Shown piece by piece: positions 1 through 8,799 of a stretch of 64,000 nucleotides of DNA. Position 1 is the stretch's first letter, and each line of letters opens with the position of its first letter. This stretch comes from Sphingopyxis sp. HIX (GTDB lineage: Bacteria > Pseudomonadota > Alphaproteobacteria > Sphingomonadales > Sphingomonadaceae), in assembly GCF_001468285.1 (NCBI RefSeq), contig NZ_LNSB01000006.1:62001-126000 (forward strand), in the 5' to 3' direction. The notes beneath the pieces are model-generated. The model was given only the letters and a program-made list of their open reading frames with translations, was not told where the DNA came from and searched no databases. The position numbers and the translations under genes are program-made.

Positions 1-365
1 GTTCGGTAATCAACATGTCGTCGATGTGCGGCGTGCGGGCGCAAGCCGATCTCGCCGGCTATAATGCGGCCAAGGCGGCGGTCACCCACCTCACCAAGTC
101 GGTCGCGCTCCATTACGCTGCCAAAGGCTATGGCATCCGCTGCAATTCGGTGCATCCGGGTGCGATCCACACCGCGATGATCGACAAGGTGATGGCGCAG
201 GTCGACGACCCCGAAGCGCTCTACGCCGGCTTCGTCGCCACGCACCCCGTTGGCAGGCTCGGTAAGCCCGAGGAGGTTTCGTCGATCGTCCTCTATCTCG
301 CATCGGACGAGTCCTCATTCGCGACCGGCGCGGAGTTTCGCGTCGACGGCGGCAGCTCGCTCTGA
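1..365 (+). CDS. Short-chain dehydrogenase/reductase, C-terminal part (5' end outside window)
   Basis: The reading frame is open from the first bases of the window and ends at a TGA at 363-365, so the N-terminal NAD(P)-binding half lies upstream. The visible part starts with the strand before the catalytic serine (SVINMSS), then the catalytic YNAAK (YxxxK), the N-x-V-x-P-G motif (NSVHPGAI) and the usual SDR ending DGGSSL. It is a classical NAD(P)-dependent alcohol/ketone oxidoreductase, presumably cytoplasmic. Its stop codon overlaps the start of the next SDR by one base, so the two are co-transcribed. Substrate unknown. Confidence 0.9.
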   Translation, partial: SVINMSSMCGVRAQADLAGYNAAKAAVTHLTKSVALHYAAKGYGIRCNSVHPGAIHTAMIDKVMAQVDDPEALYAGFVATHPVGRLGKPEEVSSIVLYLASDESSFATGAEFRVDGGSSL

Positions 366-1078
366 TGGCGGGGCGCCTCGACGGCCGCGCCGCGCTCGTC
401 ACCGGGGCGGGATCGGGGATCGGGCTTGCGACGGCGCGGCGGCTGGCCGCCGACGGCGCGCGCGTGCTGACCACCGACCGCGCGGGCGACGTCGATATCG
501 TCGCCGACGTGACCGAAGCGGGCATCAACGCGACGCTGGTCGACGAGGCCGCGCGCCGGCTGGGCCGGCTCGACATCGTGGTGGCCTGCGCGGGCATCAC
601 CGGCATGCAGATGCTCGATGGGCATGACGACGAATTTTTCGACCGGATGATGGCGGTCAACGTCACCGCGGTCTTCCGGCTGATGCGCGACGCGCTGCCG
701 TTGCTCAAAAGCTCGCCGCACGGCCGGATCATCCTGATCGGATCGGTGATGTCGAGCTTCGGCGAGGCCGGCATGGCGGCCTATGGCGCGTCGAAACATG
801 CGGTGCTCGGCATGGCCAAATCGGTCGCGGCGGAGGTCGGCGCCTATGGCATCACGGTCAATTGCATCCAGCCCGGTGCGATCGACACGCCGATGACCGC
901 CCCCGCCTTTTCGGCGATGCCCGAGTTCAAGCAGAGGTGGATCGACAAGGCCGCGCTCGGGCGTCTCGGCCGGCCCGAGGACATCGCCGACGTCGCCGCC
1001 TTCCTCGCCTCCGACGATGCGCGTTTCATGTCCGGCCACGGCCTGTTCGTCGACGGCGGCGCGACCCAGCGTCAATAG
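365..1078 (+). CDS. Short-chain dehydrogenase/reductase (classical SDR)
   Basis: A 237-residue classical SDR. The cofactor motif TGAGSGIG is at residues 13-20, the NAG-like ACAG at about 74-77, and the catalytic Ser127, Tyr140 and Lys144 (YGASK) are all present. The protein ends in the family-typical DGGAT region. The start ATG overlaps the stop of the preceding SDR (TGATG), which argues for translational coupling of two paralogous dehydrogenases. Located just upstream of a TonB receptor and cleavage oxygenase, it probably oxidises or reduces an alcohol/ketone in the same catabolic route; this is inference from context. Confidence 0.92.
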   Translation: MAGRLDGRAALVTGAGSGIGLATARRLAADGARVLTTDRAGDVDIVADVTEAGINATLVDEAARRLGRLDIVVACAGITGMQMLDGHDDEFFDRMMAVNVTAVFRLMRDALPLLKSSPHGRIILIGSVMSSFGEAGMAAYGASKHAVLGMAKSVAAEVGAYGITVNCIQPGAIDTPMTAPAFSAMPEFKQRWIDKAALGRLGRPEDIADVAAFLASDDARFMSGHGLFVDGGATQRQ

Positions 1079-1129
1079 AATCCCGCGGATTCAGCCGCTT
1101 TTCCGCCGCTACGGCATGCCTGATATTTT

Positions 1130-1151
1130 TGATGATTGTTCAAAATCATCA
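1130..1151. promoter_or_regulatory. Perfect inverted repeat upstream of TonB-receptor gene, candidate operator
   Basis: Two 8-base arms, TGATGATT and AATCATCA, are separated by six bases (GTTCAA). The site lies 67 bases before the receptor start codon and 52 bases after the SDR stop, in an AT-rich patch unlike its GC-rich surroundings. Such geometry fits a dimeric repressor or activator site over a promoter. No matching regulator can be assigned from sequence alone. Confidence 0.5.
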
Positions 1152-1217
1152 TTGAGCAGACCTTCCCCCCAACGTGACCGGCGAAGCTATGCGTCGGCGC
1201 GAGAGGGAGGAACGACG

Positions 1218-3590
1218 ATGACCACGCATGCCCGAATGCTGCCTGCCGTCCATACCACTGTGTCGCTGATTGCGCTGGCCATCGCCACTCCGGCTTTCGC
1301 GCAGGCGGCGCCGGTCGAGGAAGAAAGCAGCGGCGCGATCCGCGAAATCGTCGTCACCGCGCAGAAGCGCGCGGAAAGCGCGCAGTCGGTTCCGGTGGCG
1401 ATTACCGCGCTGGACGCCGAGGCGCTGGACACCGGCATGGTCCAGGACATTCGCGACGTCGCGGGGCGCGTTCCCAGCCTGGTCATCGACAGCGTTTCGG
1501 CGGGTCCGAGCGCCGCCGCGATCTCCATCCGCGGCATTTCGTTCGAAGACATCGAGAAAAGTTTCGACCCCACCGTCGGCGTCGTCGTCGACGGCGTCTT
1601 CATCGGCACCAACACCGGCCAGCTGCTCGACAGCTTCGACCTCGAAAGCCTGCAGGTTCTTCGCGGTCCGCAGGGGACGCTGTTCGGCCGCAACACGATC
1701 GGCGGCGTGATCGAGGTGAAGCGCAGCAAGCCGACCGACGACTTCGGCGCGAAAGGGCGGTTTTCCTACGCACGATTCGATACCAAAAGCGCGCGCCTCG
1801 TCGTGAACAGCGGCAAGCTCGCCGACTTCATCGCGATCAAGGCGTTCGGCTATTACGACAAGACCGACGGCTTTATCCGCAACATCAGCACCGGCGGTCG
1901 CGACGGCAAATATGAAACGTTGAGCGGCGGGGTGACCGCCCTGATCGAGCCGAGCAGCGCCTTTTCGGCCGAGATCACTTACGAACACAGCCGTGAACGC
2001 GGCGAGACGGTTTCGATCCCGACATCGACGAGCCTCGACCTGATCTGCCTGGCCGCAGGCGTTCCCGGATTTTCGCCTGTCGCCGAATGCAACCGGTTCA
2101 GCCTTCCCGATCGCGGCATGAATGCAACCTATCAATTGGCGCCGCATGACGTCTCCAACGACACCGACGCGCTGACCGGCAACATCACCTGGTCGCTGGG
2201 CGACAATCTGACGCTCTACTCGGTCACCGGCTATCGCACCAACGACGAGAATGTGGCGCAGGATTTCGATGGCAGTTCGGCGGACTTCTTCGCCACCCGG
2301 CGTATCCAGCAATTCGAACAGTTCAGCCAGGAACTGCGCGTCGTCGCCGAACTGAGCGATGCCGTCAACCTGCTGATCGGCGGATATTATTATAACAGCA
2401 ATTACCAGCTCGACCAATTCACGCGGTTGGGACCCGTGCCCTCGCAGAGCCCCACGGGGGCGACGCTGCGCGCCTACACCGACAACAAGGCGACATCCTA
2501 TGCCGGGTTTGCCGATGCGCAGTTCAAGCTGGGCGACAAGTTCAAATTCTCGGTCGGCGGCCGCTATACCCGCGACAAAAAGGAAGCCTTCAACAATTAT
2601 GGACAGGTCGTCGGGCTCGTCGAATTGAGCCAGCCGGCATTCGACGGACGGTCGTGCGTTCGCGTGACGGGGGTTTTCGGGCCGGGGCCGCTGGCCGGGC
2701 TTCCGACCTTCGGCCCGGCGAACAATTGTTCGGGCGAGGCGTCGTTCGGAAAATTCACCTGGCGCGCCAACGCCACCTATGAAATCGGCGATAACAAGAT
2801 CGTCTATGGATCCTATTCGACCGGTTTCCGGTCGGGCGGCTTCAACGGACGCGCGGCTTCGCCGACATCGCTTGGCCCCTATTTCCCGGAAACCGTCGAT
2901 GCGTTCGAGGTCGGTTTGAAAGCCGACTGGCTGGATCGCACCTTGCGCACGAACATCGCCCTGTTCCACACCAAATATGACAACAAGCAGGAAGAGGTCG
3001 TCCAGCCTTCGCCGCCGGGTTCGGCCCAGCCGCAGGAAACGGTGGTCGGAAACGCGGCATCGGCCACGATCTCGGGCGCCGAACTGGAGCTGGTGATCCA
3101 GCCTTCGGACGCGCTGAACTTCACCGCGTCGGCGAGCTATATCGATGCCGAATATGGTACCTTCCTGAAAGATCTCAACGGCGACAATATCGGGGACGAC
3201 GTGTCGACGCTCACGTTGCGCCGCGCGCCGAAGTATCAGATTTCGACCGGGGTCAATTATTCGAAGGAAATCGGCTCGGGCCGCTTCGACGCCAATGTGC
3301 TGCTCCGTTTCCAGAGCAAGACCGCCACCTGCATCACGGCCAACCGGCCGATCGTGCTCGGTGCCATCACCAATGATTTCCGCTGCTTCACCAAGGATCG
3401 CGAAAATCTGTCGGGGCAAGTGTCCTACACCTTCCTCACGGGTAGCGGCGAAGTCAGCGTGGCCGTTTTCGGCCGCAACCTGACCAATGTGCGGGACATC
3501 GGCAGCACCTTGCCGGTCGCCGGCCTCTTCACCTTCTCCGGCGCGATCGAGCCGCGAACCTATGGTGTCGAACTCGGCTTCCGTTTCTGA
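1218..3590 (+). CDS. TonB-dependent outer-membrane receptor
   Basis: A 790-residue protein that would import a substrate across the outer membrane with energy from TonB-ExbBD. It starts with a signal peptide (hydrophobic LIALAIATPAFAQA ending near residue 29), followed by a TonB-box-like EIVVTAQKR, a plug domain with the usual LRGPQGTLFGRNTIGG motif, a 22-strand-type barrel and a C-terminal aromatic residue (GFRF). I chose ATG 1218 because AGGGAGG lies 8 bases upstream and the signal peptide begins there; an in-frame start farther upstream would add a non-signal extension. It belongs to the large FecA-like/Sphingomonas receptor group. It is followed by a cleavage oxygenase and a CoA ligase, so the cargo may be their hydrophobic substrate (inference). 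Confidence 0.93.
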   Translation: MTTHARMLPAVHTTVSLIALAIATPAFAQAAPVEEESSGAIREIVVTAQKRAESAQSVPVAITALDAEALDTGMVQDIRDVAGRVPSLVIDSVSAGPSAAAISIRGISFEDIEKSFDPTVGVVVDGVFIGTNTGQLLDSFDLESLQVLRGPQGTLFGRNTIGGVIEVKRSKPTDDFGAKGRFSYARFDTKSARLVVNSGKLADFIAIKAFGYYDKTDGFIRNISTGGRDGKYETLSGGVTALIEPSSAFSAEITYEHSRERGETVSIPTSTSLDLICLAAGVPGFSPVAECNRFSLPDRGMNATYQLAPHDVSNDTDALTGNITWSLGDNLTLYSVTGYRTNDENVAQDFDGSSADFFATRRIQQFEQFSQELRVVAELSDAVNLLIGGYYYNSNYQLDQFTRLGPVPSQSPTGATLRAYTDNKATSYAGFADAQFKLGDKFKFSVGGRYTRDKKEAFNNYGQVVGLVELSQPAFDGRSCVRVTGVFGPGPLAGLPTFGPANNCSGEASFGKFTWRANATYEIGDNKIVYGSYSTGFRSGGFNGRAASPTSLGPYFPETVDAFEVGLKADWLDRTLRTNIALFHTKYDNKQEEVVQPSPPGSAQPQETVVGNAASATISGAELELVIQPSDALNFTASASYIDAEYGTFLKDLNGDNIGDDVSTLTLRRAPKYQISTGVNYSKEIGSGRFDANVLLRFQSKTATCITANRPIVLGAITNDFRCFTKDRENLSGQVSYTFLTGSGEVSVAVFGRNLTNVRDIGSTLPVAGLFTFSGAIEPRTYGVELGFRF

Positions 3591-3600
3591 ACGCCGGGAG

Positions 3601-3626
3601 GGTCCCGCCACGGGCACGGCGGGACC
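3601..3626. terminator. Hairpin just after TonB-receptor gene
   Basis: Perfect 9-base inverted repeat GGTCCCGCC / GGCGGGACC with an 8-base loop, 10 bases after the receptor stop. No T-run follows, so it may act as a 3' stabiliser or a weak terminator together with the next hairpin. Confidence 0.5.
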
Positions 3627-3644
3627 GAAAAGGGGGCCCGGAGA

Positions 3645-3675
3645 ACAAGGGGCGGCGCCTGGCACCGCCCCTTGT
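3645..3675. terminator. Intrinsic-terminator-like hairpin
   Basis: A long GC-rich stem (ACAAGGGGCGG pairing with CCGCCCCTTGT plus inner pairs, one mismatch) followed by a short T-rich stretch. It lies between the receptor and the cleavage-oxygenase gene and probably ends or attenuates receptor transcription. Confidence 0.6.
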
Positions 3676-3707
3676 TTGATAGATGATCGACGAGCGGAGC
3701 GACCAGA

Positions 3708-5165
3708 ATGACGCAGGCCTTTTTCGACCACCCCTTTCTGTCGGGCCATCACCAGCCGGTGCGCTTCGAGGGCACCGCGCCCGACCTGATCGTCGAGGGC
3801 GAGATCCCCGCCGACCTCGTCGGGGTCTTCTATCGCAACGGCCCCGAACCGCTCTATCCGACGCGCGAGGGCGAGTATCACTGGTTCGACGGCGACGGCA
3901 TGGTCTATGCCTTTCATATCGCGGGCGGCCGTGCGTCGATGCTCAACCGCTGGGTGCGGACCGAAAAGTTCGAGCTGGAGAAGGCGGCGGGCAAGCGCCT
4001 GTTCGGGCTGTTCGGCAACCCGATGACCGCCGACCCGTCGGTGCAGGGCAAGCGCTACAACACCGCGAACACCAATATCATCGTCCATGGCGGGAAATTG
4101 CTCGCGCTGATGGAGGGGGCGCCGGCGGTCACCCTCGACCCGCGCACGCTCGAGACTTTGGGCGAGGAACATTATGGCGGGACGATCACCACGACCTTCT
4201 CGGCGCACCCCAAGATCGACCATGTTACGGGCGAGCTCATCAACATCGGTATGGCGATCAACGGCCCGATGGGCGCGCCGCAATTGCGCTACGACGTGAT
4301 CGCCGCCGACGGCAGCGTGCGCAAGGCCGAGATCGTCGACATGCCGCACAACGCGCTGATGCACACTTTCTTCGTCACCGAAAACTGGGTCGTCTTCCCG
4401 GTGATCCCGATCGATGCCGACCTCGGCCGCTTCATGAAGGGCGGCCCGATGACCGCCTGGGTCAACGGCCGTCCGACCAAATTCGGGGTGATGCCGCGCG
4501 AGGGATCGGCGAGCGATGTCCGCTGGTTCGATTATGAGCCGCGCCACATGTTCCACGAACTCAATGTGTGGGAGCAGGATGGCAAGATCGTCGCCGACGT
4601 CGCCGCCGCCAACGGCACCGCGCTCTTCCCCGACGAGACGGGGGTGAAAAAGACGCATGGCGACACGCAGCAGAGCCTGCGCCGCTGGACGATCGACCCC
4701 GGCGTGGGCGGCAACGGGACGTGGATCAGGGAAGAGACGCTCAACGATCGCGACATCCAGTTCCCGCGCCCCGACGACCGCTTCATGACGCGCGCCTCGC
4801 GCCACGGCTTCGCCAACATCAACTTGAGCAGCCGCGACGGCCGTGCAGAGGGCATGGACGGCGTGCTGCGCTTCGACACGATCAGCGGCAAGGAGGATGT
4901 TTACCACTTCGGCAACGGCGCCGCGTGCGGCGAACTGATCTTCGCGCCGAAGATGGGCGCCGCGGGCGAAGGCGACGGCTATGCCATGACGCTCGTCCAC
5001 CGCGCGGGCGCCGCGACGAGCGAGCTCGCGATCTTCGACGCGCTCGACATCGCGGCGGGCCCGGTCGCGCGCGTGCATGTCCCGTTCCGCGTCCCGTCGG
5101 GTTTCCATTGCAATTTCTATGCGGCGGACTCCATGCTCTATCGGCAGGCGCTCGGCGCAGCATAG
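3708..5165 (+). CDS. Carotenoid/lignostilbene-type cleavage oxygenase (RPE65 family)
   Basis: A 485-residue enzyme of the non-haem iron carotenoid-cleavage family, which splits a C=C bond of carotenoids, apocarotenoids or stilbenes with O2 into two carbonyl products. It shows the N-terminal YRNGPEP and FDGDGM signatures and four family-spaced histidine contexts likely to bind Fe(II): SAHPKID, ALMHTFF, MFHELN and GFHCNF near the C-terminus. There is no signal peptide, so it is cytoplasmic. A GGAG precedes the start by about 8 bases. It is 13 bases upstream of an acyl-CoA synthetase, so an acid or aldehyde-derived acid product may be activated to a CoA ester. Whether the substrate is a carotenoid or a stilbene-type aromatic is not decidable here. 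Confidence 0.92.
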   Translation: MTQAFFDHPFLSGHHQPVRFEGTAPDLIVEGEIPADLVGVFYRNGPEPLYPTREGEYHWFDGDGMVYAFHIAGGRASMLNRWVRTEKFELEKAAGKRLFGLFGNPMTADPSVQGKRYNTANTNIIVHGGKLLALMEGAPAVTLDPRTLETLGEEHYGGTITTTFSAHPKIDHVTGELINIGMAINGPMGAPQLRYDVIAADGSVRKAEIVDMPHNALMHTFFVTENWVVFPVIPIDADLGRFMKGGPMTAWVNGRPTKFGVMPREGSASDVRWFDYEPRHMFHELNVWEQDGKIVADVAAANGTALFPDETGVKKTHGDTQQSLRRWTIDPGVGGNGTWIREETLNDRDIQFPRPDDRFMTRASRHGFANINLSSRDGRAEGMDGVLRFDTISGKEDVYHFGNGAACGELIFAPKMGAAGEGDGYAMTLVHRAGAATSELAIFDALDIAAGPVARVHVPFRVPSGFHCNFYAADSMLYRQALGAA

Positions 5166-5178
5166 GGAGAGAAGGTCC

Positions 5179-6741
5179 GTGAAGGTCGCAGCATTTGAAC
5201 GCGTGGCGGACGTTGCGCGCCGCAACGCGAAAGAGCGCCCCGACAAGATCCTCTTTCATTTCGAGGGCCGCACGACGCGCTACGCAGACTTCGACGCGAA
5301 CAGCAATCGCGCCGCGAACGGGCTGATCGCACTCGGCCTCAAACCCGACGACCGCGTCGCCTATCTCGGCAAGAACAGCGACCTCTATTTCGAACTGGTG
5401 ATGGCGACCGCCAAGGCCGGCGGCGTGATGACCCCGGTCAACTGGCGGCTCGCGGTGCCCGAAATCGCGTGGATCATCGACAATTGCGGCGCGCGCATTT
5501 TGTGCGTCGGCCCCGAATTCGTCGATCTCGTCGCAGCCAACCGCGCCGCCTTTCCGGGCGTCGAGCATGTGATCGCGAGCGAGGGCGATTATAGCGCCTG
5601 GCGCGACAGCTTCCCCGCCACCGATCCCGCCATCGCACGCGGCGAGGGTGACGCGGTGATCCAGATGTACACCTCGGGCACCACCGGCAAGCCCAAGGGC
5701 GCGGTGCTCACCAACGGCTCGGTGCTGCGCTCGAAGCTCGATCGCGACCCCGCGCTGCAGGCCGACTGGGAACGCTGGGACGAGGATGATGTCGGGCTGG
5801 TGGCCATGCCCTGCTTCCACATCGGCGGCACCGGATACGGCATCACCGTGATGACCAATGGCGCGACCGGCGTGATCACGCGCGAGTTCGACCCCGGCGG
5901 CGTGCTCGACCTGATCGAGGCCCATGGCATCTCGAAAATCTTCATGGTCCCGGCGGCGATGCAGATCATCGTGGGTCAGCCGCGGGCGCGCGAGGTCGAT
6001 TTCTCGCGGCTGCGCCACATCGCCTATGGCGCCTCGCCGATCCCGCTCGACCTGCTGCGCCAGTGCATCGACATCTTCCAGTGCGGCTTCGTCCAGATGT
6101 ACGGGATGACCGAGACCTCGGGCACCATCGCGGCGCTGCCGCCCGAAGATCACGACCCCGCCGGCAACGAGCGAATGCGTTCGGTCGGCAAGCCCTTGCG
6201 CGGGGTCGAGATGCGCGTGATCGACGGCAGCGGCAACGCCCTGCCCCCGCGCGCGATCGGCGAGATCGCGATCCGCGCGCAGGCGAATATGCGCGAATAT
6301 TGGGGACGGCCCGAGGCGACCGCCGAGACGATCGACGCGGGCGGCTGGCTGCGCACCGGCGACGCCGGCTACACCGACGAGGACGGCTATTTCTACCTCC
6401 ACGACCGGGTGAAGGATATGATCATCTCGGGCGGCGAGAATGTCTATCCGGCCGAGGTCGAGAATGCGATCTATGGCCACCCCGCCGTCGCCGATGTCGC
6501 GGTGGTCGGCGTGCCCGACGCGAAATGGGGCGAGGCCGTCAAGGCGTGCGTCGTGCTGCGCGAAGGCCAGAGCGCCGAGGCGAGCGAGATCATCGGCTGG
6601 GCGCGCGAACGCATCGCCGGCTATAAATGCCCGAAGTCGGTCGACTTCATCCCCGCGCTGCCGCGCAACCCGTCGGGCAAGATCCTGCGCCGCGAGCTCC
6701 GCGCGCCCTATTGGGAAGGACGCGAGCGGCAGATCGGCTGA
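5179..6741 (+). CDS. AMP-dependent acyl-CoA synthetase/ligase
   Basis: A 520-residue ANL-superfamily ligase that activates a carboxylic acid through an acyl-AMP to its CoA thioester. The P-loop YTSGTTGKPKG begins at residue 164, followed by YGMTETSG, the GWLRTGDAG hinge region, and the C-terminal catalytic lysine motif NPSGKILRRELR. I chose the GTG at 5179 (MKVAAFERV) because GGGAGAGAAGG lies just upstream, 13 bases after the cleavage-oxygenase stop, and the domain begins there. Probably co-transcribed with the oxygenase and acts on one of its products. Exact acid unknown. Confidence 0.92.
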   Translation: MKVAAFERVADVARRNAKERPDKILFHFEGRTTRYADFDANSNRAANGLIALGLKPDDRVAYLGKNSDLYFELVMATAKAGGVMTPVNWRLAVPEIAWIIDNCGARILCVGPEFVDLVAANRAAFPGVEHVIASEGDYSAWRDSFPATDPAIARGEGDAVIQMYTSGTTGKPKGAVLTNGSVLRSKLDRDPALQADWERWDEDDVGLVAMPCFHIGGTGYGITVMTNGATGVITREFDPGGVLDLIEAHGISKIFMVPAAMQIIVGQPRAREVDFSRLRHIAYGASPIPLDLLRQCIDIFQCGFVQMYGMTETSGTIAALPPEDHDPAGNERMRSVGKPLRGVEMRVIDGSGNALPPRAIGEIAIRAQANMREYWGRPEATAETIDAGGWLRTGDAGYTDEDGYFYLHDRVKDMIISGGENVYPAEVENAIYGHPAVADVAVVGVPDAKWGEAVKACVVLREGQSAEASEIIGWARERIAGYKCPKSVDFIPALPRNPSGKILRRELRAPYWEGRERQIG

Positions 6742-6758
6742 CGCGCGACCCTCTCTAC

Positions 6759-6843
6759 CGTTCGTGCTGAGCTTGTCGAAGCACCGTTCTTCTCTTCGAC
6801 GTTGAAAGGAAAGAACGGCCCTTCGACAAGCTCAGGGCGAACG
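6759..6843. repeat. Sphingomonad-type intergenic palindromic repeat
   Basis: A long imperfect inverted repeat: the left arm contains GAGCTTGTCGAAG and GTTCTTC, the right arm GAAAGAACGG and CTTCGACAAGCTC. It sits exactly between two convergent gene ends (ligase on +, SDR on -), a typical place for REP-like elements that can also act as bidirectional terminators. Confidence 0.75.
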
Positions 6844-6851
6844 AGGTTGGG

Positions 6852-7670
6852 TTACGAGGCGTTGCTCTGCAATTTCGCCATCGCCGCGCCCACCGCCGCA
6901 GCAATATCATGCTCCTGCGGATTCCCCCGCAGCGCCAGCCCGCCATTGGGCTGCAAATTCTCGCCGGTCACGAACGCCTCGTCGCTCGCCAGCCACAGGC
7001 ACGCGTTGGCGACATCCAGCGCCGTGTTGAGCCGCCCGAGCGGATAGCGCGGCAGGAAGGCATCGACGAGCCCCGGCGTCGCGAACGCCCCCTCGGTCAT
7101 CGGCGATTCGGTGAACGCCGGCGACACGATGTTCGCGCGGATGCCCGCCGCGCCGAAATCATTGGCGACGCAGCGGATCAGCGCCTCCGACCCGGTCTTG
7201 GTGCCGATATAGGCGGCGTGATTGCCGATCGGCGCGCGCGTCGTCGCCGACGAAATCTGGATGATCGACCCGCCGGTCGGATCGTTCGCCAGCATCGCAC
7301 CGACGAACGCCTGGAGGAAATGATGCACCCCGGTGAATTGCAGCGCGACGATAGCCGCGAGTTCCTCCTCGGTCACCTCGAGCAAGGGCTTGAGCAGCCC
7401 CCAGCCGCTCGCGTTCAGCGCGACATCGACCCCGCCCATCTTCGCCTTCGCCGCGTCGGCGAGCGCGAAGACCGACGCCTTGTCGGTGATGTCGCAGAGC
7501 GCGGCGTGCCCACCGATCTCGGCCGCGATCGCATCGAGCGGTTCCTGCTTGCGCCCCGCGACCATCACCGTCGCGCCCTCGCCCGCGAAGCGCCGCGCGG
7601 TCACCTGCGCCATATTTCCCGTCGATGCCGCGCCGATGATGACGGCGCGCTTGCCGGCCAGCCTGCCCAT
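6852..7670 (-). CDS. Short-chain dehydrogenase/reductase
   Basis: A 272-residue SDR. The cofactor motif is divergent (GAASTGNMA at about residues 13-21 instead of TGxxxGxG), but the catalytic Ser141, Tyr154 and Lys158 (YIGTK) are intact, as is NASG in place of NNAG. The C-terminus is extended by about 20 residues beyond the usual end. It is the downstream member of a two-gene unit with the MDR reductase, 12 bases apart. It probably interconverts a hydroxyl and a keto group; coenzyme preference and substrate are not clear. Confidence 0.9.
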   Translation of the reverse strand: MGRLAGKRAVIIGAASTGNMAQVTARRFAGEGATVMVAGRKQEPLDAIAAEIGGHAALCDITDKASVFALADAAKAKMGGVDVALNASGWGLLKPLLEVTEEELAAIVALQFTGVHHFLQAFVGAMLANDPTGGSIIQISSATTRAPIGNHAAYIGTKTGSEALIRCVANDFGAAGIRANIVSPAFTESPMTEGAFATPGLVDAFLPRYPLGRLNTALDVANACLWLASDEAFVTGENLQPNGGLALRGNPQEHDIAAAVGAAMAKLQSNAS

Positions 7671-7682
7671 GTCGACCTCCTT

Positions 7683-8681
7683 TTAGAGCTTCAAGAGTTG
7701 CTTGCCGCGGTTCTGGCCGCTGAACAGGCGCTTCAGCGTATCGGGCGCATTTTCGAACCCGTGCTGCACATCTTCGCGGTAGTTCAGCCGGCCATCGAGG
7801 ACGAAGCCCTCCAGCCGCTTGCGGATTTCGGGAAACTCGCTCGCCCAGTCGAGGACGATGAACCCCGCCATCGAACCGCGGCGGAAGATCAGGTTGAAAT
7901 AATTCTGCGGCCCCGCGGGCAGCGTGCCCATCTCGTAGCGGCTGATCCCGCCGCACACCGCGACCCGCGCGCCGGTCGCGATCTCGCCGAGCATGTCGTT
8001 CAGGATCGAACCGCCGACATTGTCGAAGATGACGTTGACGCCGCCGGGGCAATGCTCCTTGATCTGGCCCCGGACATTGCCGGACTTGTAGTCGATTGCG
8101 GCGTCATAGCCTGCCTCCTCGACGAGCCAGCGGCACTTGTCCTCACCCCCCGCGATGCCGACGGCGCGGCACCCGGCGATCTTCGCAAGCTGGCCGACGA
8201 CCGATCCCGTCGCCCCCGCCGCGCCCGACACCAGCACCGTGTCGCCCGCGACCGGGCGCCCGACCTTGAACAGCCCGCAATAGGCGGTGATGCCCGTGGT
8301 GCCGAGCACCGACAGCATCGCCGTTGCCGGCAGTGCGGTGTCGATCTTCACCAACCCTTCGCCGCTCGACACATGCCATTCGGTCCAGCCGGTCGATCCC
8401 ATGACGAGATCGCCCGCCGCGAACCCCGGATGGTTGCTCTCGATCACTTCGCTGATCCCGCTGCCGCGCATCACGTCGCCGATCGCCATCGGTGCGACAT
8501 AGTCGGCGATATTTTCCATCCAGCCCTTCTGCGCCGGATCGAAGCCGAGATAGAGCGTCTTCAAGAGCAGTTCGCCCTCGCCGGGCGCGCCGATCCCGGT
8601 TTCGACGAGCCGGAAATCGCCCTCCTCGATCCCGCGCCCGCGCGGATGTCCGTTCAGCAGCCATTGGCGCGATGTCGGCAT
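7683..8681 (-). CDS. Zinc-independent NADP-dependent MDR oxidoreductase (LTB4 12-hydroxydehydrogenase/CurA-like)
   Basis: A 332-residue medium-chain reductase. It has the N-terminal GroES-like fold, the Rossmann motif SGAAGATGSVVGQLAK and the family hallmark FDNVGG, and lacks zinc-binding cysteines, as in enone/prostaglandin reductases that reduce an alpha,beta-unsaturated ketone with NADPH. A second paralogue lies at 10933-11949. It is transcribed ahead of the SDR and divergently from the molybdopterin oxidoreductase (118 bases between starts), so the two transcripts may share control. Confidence 0.9.
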   Translation of the reverse strand: MPTSRQWLLNGHPRGRGIEEGDFRLVETGIGAPGEGELLLKTLYLGFDPAQKGWMENIADYVAPMAIGDVMRGSGISEVIESNHPGFAAGDLVMGSTGWTEWHVSSGEGLVKIDTALPATAMLSVLGTTGITAYCGLFKVGRPVAGDTVLVSGAAGATGSVVGQLAKIAGCRAVGIAGGEDKCRWLVEEAGYDAAIDYKSGNVRGQIKEHCPGGVNVIFDNVGGSILNDMLGEIATGARVAVCGGISRYEMGTLPAGPQNYFNLIFRRGSMAGFIVLDWASEFPEIRKRLEGFVLDGRLNYREDVQHGFENAPDTLKRLFSGQNRGKQLLKL

Positions 8682-8799
8682 CGATACTCTCCCTGTTTAT
8701 GCCGGGGAAACTGCGCCTGCGCCCCGCCGCCAGCCACCGCCAAAAGTGCCAGTCGATTGGAAAGCACCGAGGCGTAGGGTGTCATCAGGGAGAGAGACG

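Noticed and set aside
1149..5246. Very long open frame on the minus strand opposite the TonB receptor and cleavage oxygenase
   Set aside because: High-GC antisense frame; translation is Arg/Asp/Val-rich low-complexity with no domain and it lies opposite two clearly functional genes.
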